Part shown: piece after piece, positions 1 through 12,085 of the stretch
How positions within the stretch are numbered: the stretch's first letter is position 1
Layout: every line of letters begins with the position of its first letter
NCBI GenBank assembly: GCA_039707465.1
Contig: CM077644.1
Coordinates: 94,965,375 to 95,029,374 of the forward strand
Origin: Rhabdophis nuchalis
Taxonomy: Eukaryota; Chordata; Lepidosauria; Squamata; Natricidae
Direction of reading: 5' to 3'
Length of the DNA stretch: 64,000 bases
The notes under the pieces: generated by a model
Told to the model about the DNA's origin: nothing
Database searches by the model: none
The model's input: the letters and a program-made list of their open reading frames with translations, nothing else
Program-made: the position numbers and the translations under genes

Positions 1-261
1 CTAGAGAGGAATAAAGGCTAACAACACCTGTAACGCATGCACGGGGAGGGGGAGTGCGGGGAGGGGGGGTCCCAGGAAGCTTCAGGGAGACCTGCTAGGC
101 CCAAAACCAGGTATGGGAGGGGGGGTTGCATGTGCAAGCGTAGGGGGTGGGGGGAGCAAACGGGGTCATGTGCACATTGTATTATGGGTGTGGCACGCAC
201 TTGCACGCTGTTGTGCATGTGTGCTTTTAGCATGCGAGGACAAAGAGGTTAGCCATCACTG
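1..261 (+). mobile_element. hAT MITE (GATGGCGAACC-TIR family), cut by window edge
   Basis: The right end reads AGGTTAGCCATCACTG, the inverted terminal repeat of a family present five more times here (12086, 22183, 54548, 55582, 61676). The body is G-rich with CATGCA/GTGTGGCACGC motifs, like the other copies. The left terminus is not visible, so the element probably continues beyond base 1. It has no coding capacity; short reading frames through it are chance. Confidence 0.6.
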
Positions 262-369
262 TCCCATGCCTTTCGTATTGTTTATAAAAAATAAATAGTG
301 AGGGGAGAATGTGAAAGAGACTATGTTGTCAAATCACTGCCATTTTTAGTAGTCCTCCACTGACCAGCT

Positions 370-523
370 GGAGGAAGCTGCTGTGCCTTAGAGGTAGAGC
401 TCTTGCTCACAAGCAAGAGGTTGTGAGTTCGATCCTAGGTAGAGGCACATGTAAGGTGTCCTACTTGGGCAGACAGTTGACTAGATGACCTGCAAGGTCC
501 CTTCCAACTCTGTTAATCTGTTA
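370..523 (+). mobile_element. tRNA-derived SINE with CR1 3' tail
   Basis: A tRNA-like head (about 379-447) has an A-box-like TAGAGGTAGAG and a good B box GTTCGATCC at 427-435. It is followed by a short body and then TGCAAGGTCCCTTCCAACTC with TCTGTTA repeats, which is the 3' end of reptile CR1 LINEs. A Pol III head plus a CR1 tail implies transcription by Pol III and mobilisation by CR1 reverse transcriptase. It is not a functional tRNA gene: the anticodon loop is poorly formed and the sequence runs on into the LINE tail. Confidence 0.75.
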
Positions 524-2454
524 AAGTACTGGTGACTCAAGGAAAAGAAGGTTCAAAAAGTGCCGTTTTACAATAAAGTAAAAAATGCTATTTATGGTTA
601 AGAAGGGCAGCCATGTTGGAGGGGCTAGCCTAGTTTCATTCCCCAGGACTAGGGCTGACTGGATGTTTCTGCTTATTGTGACAGCAATACTTTGCATTAT
701 CATTAGTGGCATTTTACTTGTAATTGTGCTTCCTGGGAGGGTGGTAGTTTTGCCACAAGCACTCAAAAGCTCATTTGGAAGACTCAACTAGAATTATGCT
801 CAGGAAAATTACTTCAGCTCTGAAATATTAGGTCTTTCATCTCTGAATCCTTCAAAGGTTGTATACTGAGTCAATATATTCTGCAAAATTACCATTGCTT
901 TCCTTTTGAGTTATAGTGTTTTTGGAGCTATTGCTTTTATTGTCTAGACTAATAATATAGTCAGGATTCTTTTCTTTTTTTTAAATCCCACTGGCGTAGG
1001 CTGTATTTTTCCAGTTCCACTGCTGAGTCTATACTGAAGTAGATTTTGTTTAAGACACCAAAACAACTCTAAAAAAAACCCATACCAAATCAAGGGCAGG
1101 GAGAACATCTAAACTTATTGAGTCAGAAATATGGCCATCCTGCCATCTGTCAAGCAGTTTTGGTGGTGTAGAAGGACTGGTTTGGTAAACACTGTTACTC
1201 TTTCTTCCTAGTACACCTCTGGGAATAATATCTGCCTTTAATTTATGGAAAGAAATTGTTGCTCCAAAAATAGGATTAGAAAATGTCTAGTTGCTACCAC
1301 TATCTCTTTGTCATGTTAAAGATGGCCATCTTTGTTTTGGCCAATCCTTGTTGCAACTCTTGAGGAACTTACACAGCCTTTCAAATCATTGATAGCTTCA
1401 TGAGTTCGCTCATAAATATTCTCCATCCATTGAGTACAGACAGTGGGAAGAAAGCCGCTCCAAATTGTAAGCTACTTGAGCCCTTAAAAGCACCGTCCAT
1501 GTGAGTACTTGGTTCAGATAAATTGGAAGGAAATGGAGGCATATTATGAAAGGTCATTCTATTTTCCTGCCCGCCTGTGCATGTTCTCACTCAGTAAAGG
1601 AGACCAAAATGTTATGCATGGCTTGTGTTTTGTTTCATTCCACATTTCCCAAGACTAAAGGAGACATTTCTCTCTTCTAATATGTAGTGAGATGCCCTAA
1701 CAGGCACACATCCAATTATAATAATAAGACCATTCATTTCAATGGGGTTTTGCATTTAAAAGAGAAACACTAACCCTGGGGAGAACCTTTTCTGCACACT
1801 GCCAATATAGGGCTGTTTTCATTTGCACATTGTGGCAGCATTGCATGCTAACAAGCCACAGGTGTACATTCCAGGAGCCAATGAGAAAGGGAAGTCCGGG
1901 ACGAATGCAAATCATTTTCTCTATATAATGCAAATTAATCTCAAGATGTATTTGTAATTTTTTCCCCTTTTGTATTCAACTTCCTAGGTTTTTACCCATG
2001 ATTTTTATTCTAAAAATGCCATTGCTTTTATATATGGTTTGAACTAAAGCATATATCATCCTAGCCTAAAGACTAGTCTAATTTAAACATTTTGGTAAAT
2101 GGCCAAGCAATGGCTCCCCACCCCCATTTCATAATAATATATTACTGTACTCAGTGAAAATGCATGTAATAAAGAAATGGTTTGCTGCATTTCTGTAAAC
2201 TGATTTGGATAGTCAGTGGAAAAAAGTCGCCCACACTTGTAAAGTGCAAACAAATAGGCAAAGTTCTACTGAGACTAATCTTAGAATCATATTTTTGATA
2301 GCAAAACATGTTTGCTGCTATTTCATAATGCCTCCTTTTAAATCAAGAAATATGCATGAATTCAATTTGATGGGTTTGACAAAATAGATGCTATCTTGTC
2401 TCTGAAGCCCTCCATTGGGTATCTATTTAAGTGGTCTACCCATTTTTCCATATT
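524..2454. other. Unique AT-rich noncoding DNA
   Basis: I see no gene, RNA gene or confident repeat. Open frames here are under 90 codons, lack recognisable motifs and overlap on both strands. Confidence 0.6.
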
Positions 2455-3157
2455 ATTATAATATTATTATTATTATTGTTGTTATTATAGTACTTTATTC
2501 ATTAAACATGAAACTCAGCCAACTGAACATTAAAAAGTGCACCACAAATACCATTGACTGGTACTAATGATTGATGCATGATGCTGCCAGCATCCTAGGT
2601 ATCAACCAAATATCTTCTTAAAATATATGATGTTCTGAGTAGCACAGTTTTTTGCAGTCCTGTTGGTGTTATTGCAGGAAGCTGCAATTTGTTGATGCTT
2701 ATAAAATTATTGGACATTGTACCAAGTGCCCCGATGACAATGGGTATCACTGTTAAATGATTCATCCATAGCTGTGTAGTTTTGATGGCCAGGTTGGATA
2801 TTTCATGATTTTTTTCTAGTTCTTTTTCTTCAAGTCTGGCATCTCCTGTACAGTGATATCAATAAACTGTACGCTTCAGCCCTCTACAACTGTGAAATCT
2901 GGTGTGTTGTGTTCCAAATGAAGATCCGTCTGTATTCGAAAGTCCCACAAGATCTTCACCTTCTCATTTTTGGTAACTTTTTCCACTTTATGTTCACATG
3001 ACTTTCTGGATGCAGATAAATTGAATTTTTTACATAATGACCAGTGGATTAATTTAGCATTTTGGTCATGTCTAGCTTTGTAATCAATTTGTGCGATTTT
3101 GCTGCATTTACATATTAAATGTGAAACAGTTTCAATTTCTGAAACTGAACTGAACAG
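2455..3157 (-). mobile_element. R4/Dong-like LINE 3' fragment (restriction-like endonuclease type)
   Basis: Read on the minus strand, about 2840-3130 gives an uninterrupted C-terminal segment typical of LINEs with a restriction-like endonuclease. It has a zinc knuckle of the form CxC...H...HWSLC, then KILWDFRIQTD, then the PD...D core (TPDFTVV followed by IDITV). Downstream come degenerate matches to PVVIG and the ILRR ending, then a TTA-rich tail at about 2455-2500. The reverse transcriptase domain is missing (5' truncation). R4-type elements are known in lizards; assignment to R4/Dong rather than another R2-group clade is inferred from memory of the motif. Confidence 0.8.
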
Positions 3158-3211
3158 TTGCTGCCAACGTCCTAGGTATCAACCAAATACCTTCTTAAGA
3201 TGTCCTTAGAA
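3158..3211 (-). mobile_element. Second R4-like 3' fragment
   Basis: GTCCTAGGTATCAACCAAAT and its flanks repeat the segment at about 2585-2620 almost exactly, so the 3' end of the same LINE family occurs twice in the same orientation. The second copy is cut at 3211 by a hAT element. Either two insertions or a local duplication produced this. Confidence 0.55.
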
Positions 3212-3517
3212 CAGTGCTTCTCAATTATTTTCTGTCATGCCCCCCTAGGAAGAAGAAAACATTTCGCGCCCCCCGCGCGACTGTAAATAGTATCATCCGG
3301 GTCTAAAAGTCACACGGGCGGGTTTGGCTAATCAGGATAGAGCATCATGTCTATCCAATCGGGTCTGTTCTCCTCGAAAGGGAGGAGCATGCGCAGTCAC
3401 ATGTACTGGCACGGGACTTGGCTTGTTATGACAGTGTTTGCCGAGGTCAAACGCGCCCCCCTTTACAGAGCCTCGCGCCCCCCCTGGGGGGGGCGCCCCA
3501 CTATTTGAGAAGCACTG
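3212..3517. mobile_element. hAT MITE with CAGTGCTTCTCAA termini
   Basis: Terminal inverted repeats CAGTGCTTCTCAA and TTGAGAAGCACTG bound a 306-bp CpG-rich body. Perfect 8-bp target duplications CCTTAGAA lie at 3204-3211 and 3518-3525. Eight-base duplications and CAGTG...CACTG ends are diagnostic of hAT transposons. No transposase is encoded. It interrupts the R4-like fragment. Confidence 0.9.
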
Positions 3518-3525
3518 CCTTAGAA

Positions 3526-3562
3526 GTAGTAGTAGTAGTAGTAATAGTAGCAGTAGTAGTAG
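3526..3562 (+). repeat. (AGT)n microsatellite
   Basis: Interrupted AGT trinucleotide tract. It lies at the 3' end of the neighbouring minus-strand LINE-like sequence and probably grew from its tail. Confidence 0.85.
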
Positions 3563-3900
3563 TATTTGTATTTGCCACTTGTCTTGTGGTTCAAAGCACT
3601 TCTGAGTGGCTTACAGTGAAATTTACAAATATCCAACAGCCATAAATAAAAAAACAGATTAAAAATTACAAAAAAAAATTAAAAAGGAAGGTGTTGGAGG
3701 CGAGAGGTGGGGTGCCTTCTCTGTTAGTGTTGCAACCACCTCCAGCCAACAGCTTCTCCTTCAGGACCTCCTGCCAGCGAGTATAGCCAGCTTTTAAGGC
3801 TTTTGTCGAAGGCTAAAGAGAGGAGTTGGATCTTGCCTCGTGGCAAGATGGTCCAAAGGGCCGCAGCTATGACAGAAAAGGCTGAAGATATAAATTCTAT
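3563..3900 (-). mobile_element. Degenerate L2-like LINE 3' fragment
   Basis: The left end resembles an L2-type 3' terminus read backwards (TGGTTCAAAGCACTTCTGAG, GTGGCTTACAG). The rest gives broken minus-strand coding similarity only. It could instead be a SINE with an L2-like tail. Confidence 0.4.
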
Positions 3901-4227
3901 AAACTGCTGAATTAACTACCATTTCCATTTGTTTGCTTGGTGGATCTATTTCCCACAATGCTCTTGCTATAATAGAAGCTGGTACTCTGAAATGGCTTCA
4001 TTTGCTCCTGATGGACAAAAACTACCAGAGGAAAGTAGATTGCCTATTAACTCTTGAAACATGGAAACATTTCTAATTCCAAGTTTCTTGTTTGAGCATG
4101 TTCTGTGTAAGATAGAGAACCATTGAGACCTCTTCACTTGACCCAAAAGCTTTGTGCTAGAGGAAATCCGCCCCACATTCTGGCTAAAGAAATACAATAC
4201 AATTTGCCTAGGTAAGATATTGTTCCT

Positions 4228-4303
4228 TGCCTTGCCTTGCCTTGCCTTGCCTCGCCTCGCCTCGCCTCGCCTCGCCTCGCCTCGCCTCGCCCTGCCCCAC
4301 CTC
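4228..4303 (+). repeat. (CCTTG)n grading into (CCTCG)n
   Basis: A pentanucleotide array of about 15 units changes abruptly from CCTTG to CCTCG part way through, giving a short CpG-dense tract in AT-rich DNA. Reading frames through it are artefacts of the repeat. Confidence 0.95.
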
Positions 4304-4701
4304 GCCACTGCAATGAAGCTTAACCCAGAACCTTCAAGAGATGGAAGAGACTTTAGTGCATGCGCATAGTATCTCTGCAGAAGATTCTTTTGATTATGCA
4401 GGGCTACATAATGTGAGTGGGCTCAGAAATGAGCCATAGTGAAGTAGCAAATCTGCTCTGATTTGTTTTGAGATGCTGAATGGTTTTGTGACACCACTAA
4501 AATCTTTGAGTGTGCTTTATTCAAATCTTCCTCAAAGCAAATTACATTCAAAAATCTGCACAGCCTACATAATCCTTTTCTTTGAGGTCAATACCAAACA
4601 TTTAGCTCCTGCTTAACATATGAAAGGGTCATAGACTCTGGGAAGATGAGGGTTGTTGTGATGCTGTATGAACTCTTGTCAACTTAGTGTGGTATCTGAT
4701 T

Positions 4702-4832
4702 ACAGGTAGTCCTCAACTTAAAGCCATCATAAGGTCATAACATAGGACATGACTCACTAAAAACTGCTTTGTTTAGCAACAGAAATTCTAGTCTCAACTG
4801 AGATCATAAATCAAGGATTACCTACAGTTATA
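4702..4832 (+). mobile_element. hAT MITE fragment (TACAGGTAGTCCTCAACTTA family)
   Basis: The termini match the family seen more completely at 46912-47749: a left end with GGTAGTCCTCAACTTA and a right end with TCAAGGATTACCTAC. Most of the middle is deleted. No clean target duplication is visible. Confidence 0.6.
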
Positions 4833-4860
4833 AGATTTTGTTTAGGAGCTGTTACAGTTG

Positions 4861-5216
4861 AAGGGATGCAGTGGCTCACTGGCTATGACACTGAGCTTGT
4901 AGATCAGAAAGGTCAGCAGTTCGGCGGTTCAAATCCCTAGTGCCATAACAGAGTGACCTCCCATTACCTGACCCAGCTTCTGCCAATCTAGCAGTTCGAA
5001 AGCATGTAAAAATGCAAGTAGAAAAATAGGAACCATCTTTAGTGGAGAAGGTAACAGCGTTCTATGCGCCTTTGGCATTTAGTCATGCCGGCCACATGAC
5101 CATGAAGATGTCAGCGGACAGCACTCACTCTTCGGCTTTGAAACAGATGAGCACCACCCCCTAGACTCAGGAACGCCTAGCACATAATGTGCAAGGGGAA
5201 CCTTTACCTTTACAGT
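4861..5216 (+). mobile_element. Sauria SINE
   Basis: A tRNA-like head (GTGGCTCACTGGCTATGAC; B box GGTTCAAATCC) is followed by the conserved body with AGCAGTTCGAAAGCATGTAA, the GCCGGCCACATGACCA block and a 3' end of ACCTTTACCTTTAC. That tail is shared with Bov-B LINEs, which supply the reverse transcriptase. Nearly full length. Confidence 0.92.
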
Positions 5217-6070
5217 TGTAGGGAGATCAGGTGTCTTTATGGAAGAATGAAGCACCTGTTCCAATCTCTATTTCATGATTGAATAGGCTGGGAGGCACTC
5301 TGCATGTTTTAGGAGTATCTCCCGATATTTTATGTTTTATTACAGAGCAAGTGGGAAGACATATGAAAGAAGTGATTTGTCTTATAGGGGGAAATGTGCC
5401 ATTAGCAAACCCTATGTTTGGTCTATCCAAACATGTTCATCCATAAGTAAAAATGGGAAGGCAAGAGAAGAAGTTCAGAGAAGCAATTGTCATTATAAAA
5501 TTACAGTTCTAGAGAAAATCCAAATATCTCACCCAGCTGTACTTTAAATAAAACCATGAAAGTCCCTGTAGTCTTCTGTACCACATAGAACAGCCCAGTA
5601 TAGGCTATTCAATCCATTTCCTTTCTTTCTTTTATGTATATGCGTATGTGCACATAAAGATGAATTTTAACACCCTGGAATGTCTTCCACAAGGTTAATA
5701 TTCCCTGCTTTAGGAAATATTAAAGGAGGTTGGATGAGCCTTCCCTTTCACATGCTTTGCTTCTGGCTAATTTCTCTAGAAGCTGAAGCACAAATGACTC
5801 TATACCAACAGAATCCCATGGCTGAATAGAAAAGACCAACAGGCTATTTGAAGTCCTGTCGGTCACCAACCTACATCAGGTTTCTTCTTTGTGGCTCAGA
5901 ATGCTAGTCCAGAGAAGGGCTTGTTCTGTTTTCCAGTCGAAAACATTAGGTTCCTTGTGGATTGCCTTATTCGGGTTTCAGATTTCCCCAGAGACAGACT
6001 GGAACCAAAATGAAAGGCTTATGGTAAGTAGCACCACATATCTATAGGTGAGTCCTATATTTATTGATAT
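5217..6070. other. Unique noncoding DNA
   Basis: No coding, RNA or repeat signal that I can support. Confidence 0.55.
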
Positions 6071-6118
6071 AGGGTTAGGGTTAGGGTTACGGTTAGGGTT
6101 AGGGTTAGGGTTAGGGTT
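6071..6118 (+). repeat. Interstitial telomeric repeat (TTAGGG)8
   Basis: Eight units of the vertebrate telomere hexamer, with a single variant unit (TTACGG), stand alone in ordinary sequence. Such short arrays are usually scars of telomerase-mediated break repair and not chromosome ends. Confidence 0.95.
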
Positions 6119-6504
6119 GCTACTAGGAGTTGTTTGTGACTGGTATCTAAAGTATTACAACTCCTGCAGTAAGGGGTCTAGTACAAAAGAATGGACAATA
6201 AACAGCAATTAATTGGGGCAGATGGGTGGGTAGGTAGTTTTTTGGCTTAGATTGTTCTACTTCTATAACTCAGCAGGGTAATCAAATGACAGAAAAATTG
6301 GTTTTTTTATTGGGGGAGAAGCTTGAGACCATTGGAAAGGCAAGATGAAGAAACTTGTTCCTCTATGAAGATTCAAGAGATAGAGTAGGCAGAAACAAAA
6401 CATATGAAACCATTTGGAAAGTAGATGGCATAAGGGGAATTATGAGGGAGATAAGTGGGTTCCATTTTACTGTGGCTCTTGTCTCTGATTTCTAACTGAA
6501 TATA

Positions 6505-6875
6505 TAGATCAGGTGGAGCTTTCAGAATTAAGGAGAAATGTTCTGACAGTGAGAACAATTAGTCAGTGGAATAGCTTGCCTCCAGAAGTTATGGGTGTTC
6601 CATCACTGGAGGTTTTTAAGAGACCTATTGGACAGCCATTTGTCTGGAATGGTATAGAGCAGGGGTCTCCAACCTTTACAACTTTAAGTCTGAAGGACTT
6701 CAGCTCCCAGAATTCTCCAGCCAGCAAAGCTGGCTGGAGAAGTCTGGGAGCAGAAGTCCTTCAGACTTAAAGTTGCAAAAGTTGGGGATCCCTGGTATAG
6801 GGTCTCCTGTTCGAGCAGGGGATTGGACTAGAAGACCTCCAAGGTCCCTTCCAACTCTGTTATTCTGTTATTCTT
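6505..6875 (+). mobile_element. CR1 LINE 3' end, split by a MITE
   Basis: It encodes the conserved CR1 C-terminus in degenerate form (LRRNVLTVRTISQWNSLPPE) and ends with GGTCCCTTCCAACTCTGTTA and TTCTGTTA repeats. A foldback hAT sits inside at 6660-6794. 5' truncated, no reverse transcriptase. Confidence 0.88.
6660..6794. mobile_element. Foldback hAT MITE (CAGGGGTCTCCAACC)
   Basis: The two halves are near-perfect inverted repeats that would fold into one long hairpin. 8-bp target duplications GTATAGAG and GTATAGGG flank it at 6652 and 6795. Other copies lie at 45717 and 55215. It inserted into a CR1 tail and is therefore younger than that tail. Confidence 0.88.
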
Positions 6876-9800
6876 CCCAATGAATCCAAGGATTTTGGTT
6901 TACTCACTATTAAATCTCACTAGCATCTTCTTTTAACTTCTATGTCTCTGCATCAATACAACCCTAAATCATAAACTTTAAAGGTAAACCCAACCAAGAA
7001 AGAAGGGAATCATGAAACAATGTCATAATTTCCCCAAAAGCACAAAATGGGACCATCAGCCAGAAAATGGCTCCTGGTTTCCTTTTTTCTTTCTTTCTTT
7101 CTTTAGCATATACCTTACTGTTAAGACTAGAACGCAAACAAAATATGACTCAAAAGTTTGACAGGCTATCAATTCTTCAAATGAATTCCAAATATAACTG
7201 AGAATGGGAACATTTTATTGCTTTTTGTTAAAGAAATCTTTGAATTCTTGTGGCTAAAGAACAAAAGCAAACATGTGATTTTCAATGATCATTCCGAACA
7301 AGGAATCAATGTAGGCTTAATTCAGTAACATAAAAGAGACAACAAAACCAATTTTTATGTTTGGCATGACATTGTAAAATAAAATATAATAACATCTGAT
7401 TGAATGTTCTCTGCCTTTCAGAAGAGGCGATATAAAAGGCAGGAGAGAAAAGATATAGATAAAGATAAATGAAAAAATATATAGGGGGGGAAAGCAATGA
7501 TGCAGAAGGAATGGAAAGAAATAGAAAACTATCACAGGATGAAGAAGCAAACAAGATAGAGCAAATCAGGCAAATACTAGGAAATAGAATACTTTACTTT
7601 TTATATGCCTTCAGTAGTAAAAAAAAAACCAACCCACTTTTACTAAATACTGGTTGTGATTGAGTAGATAAAAATGTCAGAGTAGGTTTGCCAAAAAAAA
7701 AGAAAAACAAAGCCAGCCTTCCTATTAGAGAGAGTAAAATAGTCGATGTAGGCATATGATTTCGGTGTCATAAAAAGACAACAGATTTTTATTTATTTTT
7801 ATAGTGTCTTTACTGCTAAGGAGACATACCGTACTTGTAGCATTTTCTGCTACGGGGCACAAAAATAATTTCCACCTCTCCACTGGCCATGTACCAACCG
7901 CTCTCCCGTTCAAGCAATAAAATGCCTTGTGCTAGATCAAGCTAAAGAGTCCTTTTAATCCAAATTTTGCTTTAAAGTCTCCATCTTATGATCTGAAATG
8001 CCTCTGTCCTGGCAGAAGAGCGATAACAACCCGTGCAGGAAGGGAACTCTACGTATCCTTTACCATCTTATCACTTGGCGTGCCTAGCAAAGCTGAATCC
8101 GAGTTTTAAAAAATAATTCCCATAACTGGACAACTGCTGTAAGAGAGTTGTACGATAACATTTGCCTTTTAAAAATAAATGCATGTTCATATTTTCGTAA
8201 AGGCAAGAAAGAGCAAAATATTAAAATCCCAATCTTCCAATTCAATTGAAAAAATAAAATTTTCAGATGCCAGTCCTTTATTTTAAGGTTTGTTTCAATG
8301 TTATTCATCCCTTCTATTAAACAATAATGCATGCAAGCATCAGAGTGCAGGTTCTTTGATTAATTCGGCCCGAGCTGCTATTATTCTAACTGGGAGTGGG
8401 GTGGGGAGTTGAAATAAAAAACAGAAGCCATGCTATCTCAATTATTGATCTTTTGAGCAGATCTGAGACATATATAATAGTGGCTTTCTTCCTAATGAAA
8501 CACAATTTAGTTATTGGCTGCTTTAATTGCGGCTCTTACATTTTAAAATGTCGAATGCAAAGGGAAAAAAAAAGTGGTATAATCCTGGTCTTGTTGTCCT
8601 TTCAAAATCACAACAATGCACAGGCATCCCAAACGATAGAAGCAATAGAAGCGTGGCTATTATAGAAAATTGTAAGAGAAACTCAAGCCTTGGAAAAAAA
8701 TAAACTAAAATAAACCCAATCCCGTAGTCGATCAATTTCATGGAGTTTGTCACATGTTTGTTTACAATGGAGCCACATGTGTGCTGCCTTGGATTCCATC
8801 TGCATAAATAAGTTCCAAATTGTTAAGATGTCCCTTTCCTCCGTTGTTCTCGTGCTCAAGGACATTTGTTCAAACCCGTACTCTTCCTCCTACTCCCAAA
8901 GCAATAGCAGAGCACTGAAGGGCTAGAGCTATGAATTAAACTCTAAGAACACAAATACCAGAGGATTAGCCTTCAAATGTGGAGGGAAGGAGGGAGGGAG
9001 AGAGACTCAGAAAGAACATAGAAGCACTATTTGCTTTTAGCTTGTAAATAGAAACTTTGCTTGGTCAAGGCAACCTTAATTAGCATGCAATTTGTTCAAG
9101 CTATACAACTGTAATGAGGCCACTAAATTGCATACAAATTCCTCAGATTGCTTGCTCAGAAATACAACATTTTAAAATTTAATTCCGGACCCACACACTC
9201 TTTTGTTTCTGGACTTGCAACACGCTATGGAATTTTCATCTTTGAAAATTTAGTATTTTCTATAACAAAGCCTTCTGGCGCTTGACTTATGAGTAGCATT
9301 ATTATTTCCCTTCAATCTTTTCTCTTCACAACACTAGTTATTGTATGCCTGGGCCTTGTCCCTTTGACTTATATCTTTTTCAAATGACTGTTTTGCTGGA
9401 TTGTAGTACTTCAGAATACAGCGGATGAGGTGAGGGAGGTAGGAGGCTCTTGGCATATAGATAAAATGTGTTGAAATGCTAATTTCTATGTGCAAGAATG
9501 GGGGAGGGGTTGACAGCTGTGAGGATGAAAAGCATTCAGACTTAACACCCTATCTCACCCCTGCCTGCACCCAGAAGTGGCCCTGCTGATGGAAAAGCTG
9601 TGTCATTTGATCTTGCTAGTTGTACTAAGTATTGAATCTCCAAACCGCTTCCTTTCCTCAAGCCAGATCTATTTATGTTCCTGCAAAAAAATAATTTTCT
9701 CTCTTTCTAAAATATCATACCCACATACATTATGAAATATTGATCAGAAACCAACTAAGCTGAAGCCAATTCATGCTGTTAATGACTCATCCAAGGGTTT

Positions 9801-12085
9801 GTATGTAAGTGTGGCACTATATACATGTTAAATATAGTCAAGAGAAGTCCTGGATGATGATGACAATCATCATCATGATGATGACAATGATGGGAAGGAG
9901 GAGGGAGAGATAAAGAAGAGGAGGAGGAGGAGGATGTTCTCATGGGAAAAATGCATTGAACATCAACAGTATAGTTAGAGTATAAAATAAATAAGAGATG
10001 TCAAGGACAAATATATGAGAAACTCTGCTTTGTATCTTCTTCTTGAGAAGAATTTTCATTTAAAACTCTTTCCATCTTCTCAGGGCCAACAATATTTAAA
10101 GGAAAAGGTCATACATGTATTTTCATTATTAAAACTATTTGCATTTCTCTTCTTTTTATTTTCCCTTCTTATTCAAAGGTGCTTACTTTCCTATTTTTCA
10201 GTCTTTTCCTGTTTCTACTTTTTGATGCCTTCCATTAAATATAGCTGGTGGAATTTTAAATTTCTTTAAAAATTGCAAAACTTTCTGATGCTGCAGCCAC
10301 TGTTCCTAGCCAAATTCTTTTCTTTTTGAGAAGTGGGGGACTTTATTGTTTATATATTCACTGAATTTACTGGAAGATTGTTCATCTTGTTCATTAGGTT
10401 CTTGTTAAATTAAATGAGAAACTGCACCGTTGTACGTTGAAGATCTGGGGATCTTAACAGCACCTACAAAATCTTTTCTTAACAAGGAAGAGGAATAATG
10501 CTGCATAAATCATAAATACGAATCTCCCTATAGGGAGAATGGGTTTTTTAGAGCATCCAGCAAACATTTCTTTAACTTGCATATGGCATAGTAAAGTACA
10601 CTTAATTACATGGTCATATCTATAGGTCAGAGGTAGATCCAATTTTTCCAGAACACATTAAGTTCTTGTCACCAAATTCAGAAGCAAAAAGAATAATTTT
10701 CAGGGTCAACTTTTAAATAGGCTTCAGTAAGATTCCAAAAGGTCTATTAAACTTCAGCAAGGCATTTATTTGGCCCATTAATATGCAGAAAGCTGAAATT
10801 CCAATCCATGCACCCTGATTATGTTGTAGTACAAACTATCCTGTATCTAGTTGCCTTCTAGTTGAAGCCAAAAAAGTGATTTAAAGTTACATACTTGACT
10901 GCTAATCATTTACAGATGGATACATACACATCACCCAGAAAAAAATACATTTCCTGTGAAAGGGGATAAAACATAAGTGACACATAGGATGCAAAATTAA
11001 AGATATTTTCTTTATCTGTAAAAACACTATGCTCCATCTCTGTGAAATAAGATAATTTAGGTCCAGTTGAATTGCAGATCTCTCAGTCAACCATGCATCT
11101 TCAGCTCACTCTTGAGAGGCAACATCAACATTTTGTCATTCTGTTCTTTTTAAGAAAAATCAAGATTTGCATTAGAAAGCCTTTCATAGGGAACTCTCCT
11201 GCATTAGAAAGCAGTTCATAGGGAACTCTCCTGTCTAATGTAGAACATATGGTCATCATATAGCAAATAATCAGCCTAATCTAGCTATGTTTGAAGAAGC
11301 TTGTGAAGACGCTAGTGTGCCTAGAGGAAATATTTATACTGTCCTAAATAGCTGCTTTAGCACACATCCTCATATTTATTTATCTCTTAATAAACATAGT
11401 CTGACACAATCATAACCAGCAATAGACCAGAGTTCCTTTCATAAGTACCTTGCTTTATTGGAAATTAATGAAAATGTTCTGCAAAACTGTGTTGATCACA
11501 GGTGTTCCTCCTGCCTTAATTAATTTGAGATAGATAATTGTTTGCTTTAATGGCTGATCTTCACAATATTTCCTCTTAATCTTCCCAGGGCATCACCAAG
11601 TGAACAAACATAGTAGCTGAGCTCAGCTTGTTGACTGTAATATTATGCTTATGCTTCTATATACTCCTGCCCAAGGCCACACTCCAAAAGTAGGACATTA
11701 AAAATTAACTATTTATATTAGTTGCATAATTAAATTTAATGACCGATAGGATAGGTTGCCATATTTATAAAAATCAATCAAGTTCCGATCTATATACAGG
11801 ATTCTCTTTTTAGGTTCATAGAAACATGGTAGATAAGACAAACCAGGTTCACAGAGACATAGTAGATACAACGTAGAAGTGGATGGAAGGTTGAAAGAAT
11901 ATGAAGAGCCCCACTAGAACAGGAAGGAAGAAACCGGATTGAGATGAAGAGGTCTTCGTCTCAGTTTCGTCAGAGAAAGAAAGGAGGGGAATGCTTCTTT
12001 AGACATTACAATAAAGGGTTAAATTCAACAAGTGGAGTCCTCCAAAGTGAAAGGTAACCTTTAAAAAAAAAAAAACCCTCTATGA
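6876..12085. other. Mostly unique AT-rich noncoding DNA
   Basis: No gene found. Minor simple repeats: CTTT near 7086, GAT/GAG tracts at 9857-9933. About 8900-9300 is repeat-free and rich in ATTA/TAAT homeodomain-type cores, as in some noncoding enhancers, but that is only an impression from composition. Confidence 0.5.
11169..11232 (+). repeat. 32-bp tandem duplication
   Basis: Two adjacent 32-bp units, each starting GCATTAGAAAGC and ending GGGAACTCTCCT, differ at two positions. A simple local duplication with no visible coding role. Confidence 0.9.

Noticed and set aside
379..447. True tRNA gene
   Set aside because: The anticodon arm is malformed and the sequence continues into a CR1 tail; it is a SINE head.
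6071..6118. Chromosome end or subtelomere
   Set aside because: Only 48 bases, with ordinary unique sequence on both sides.
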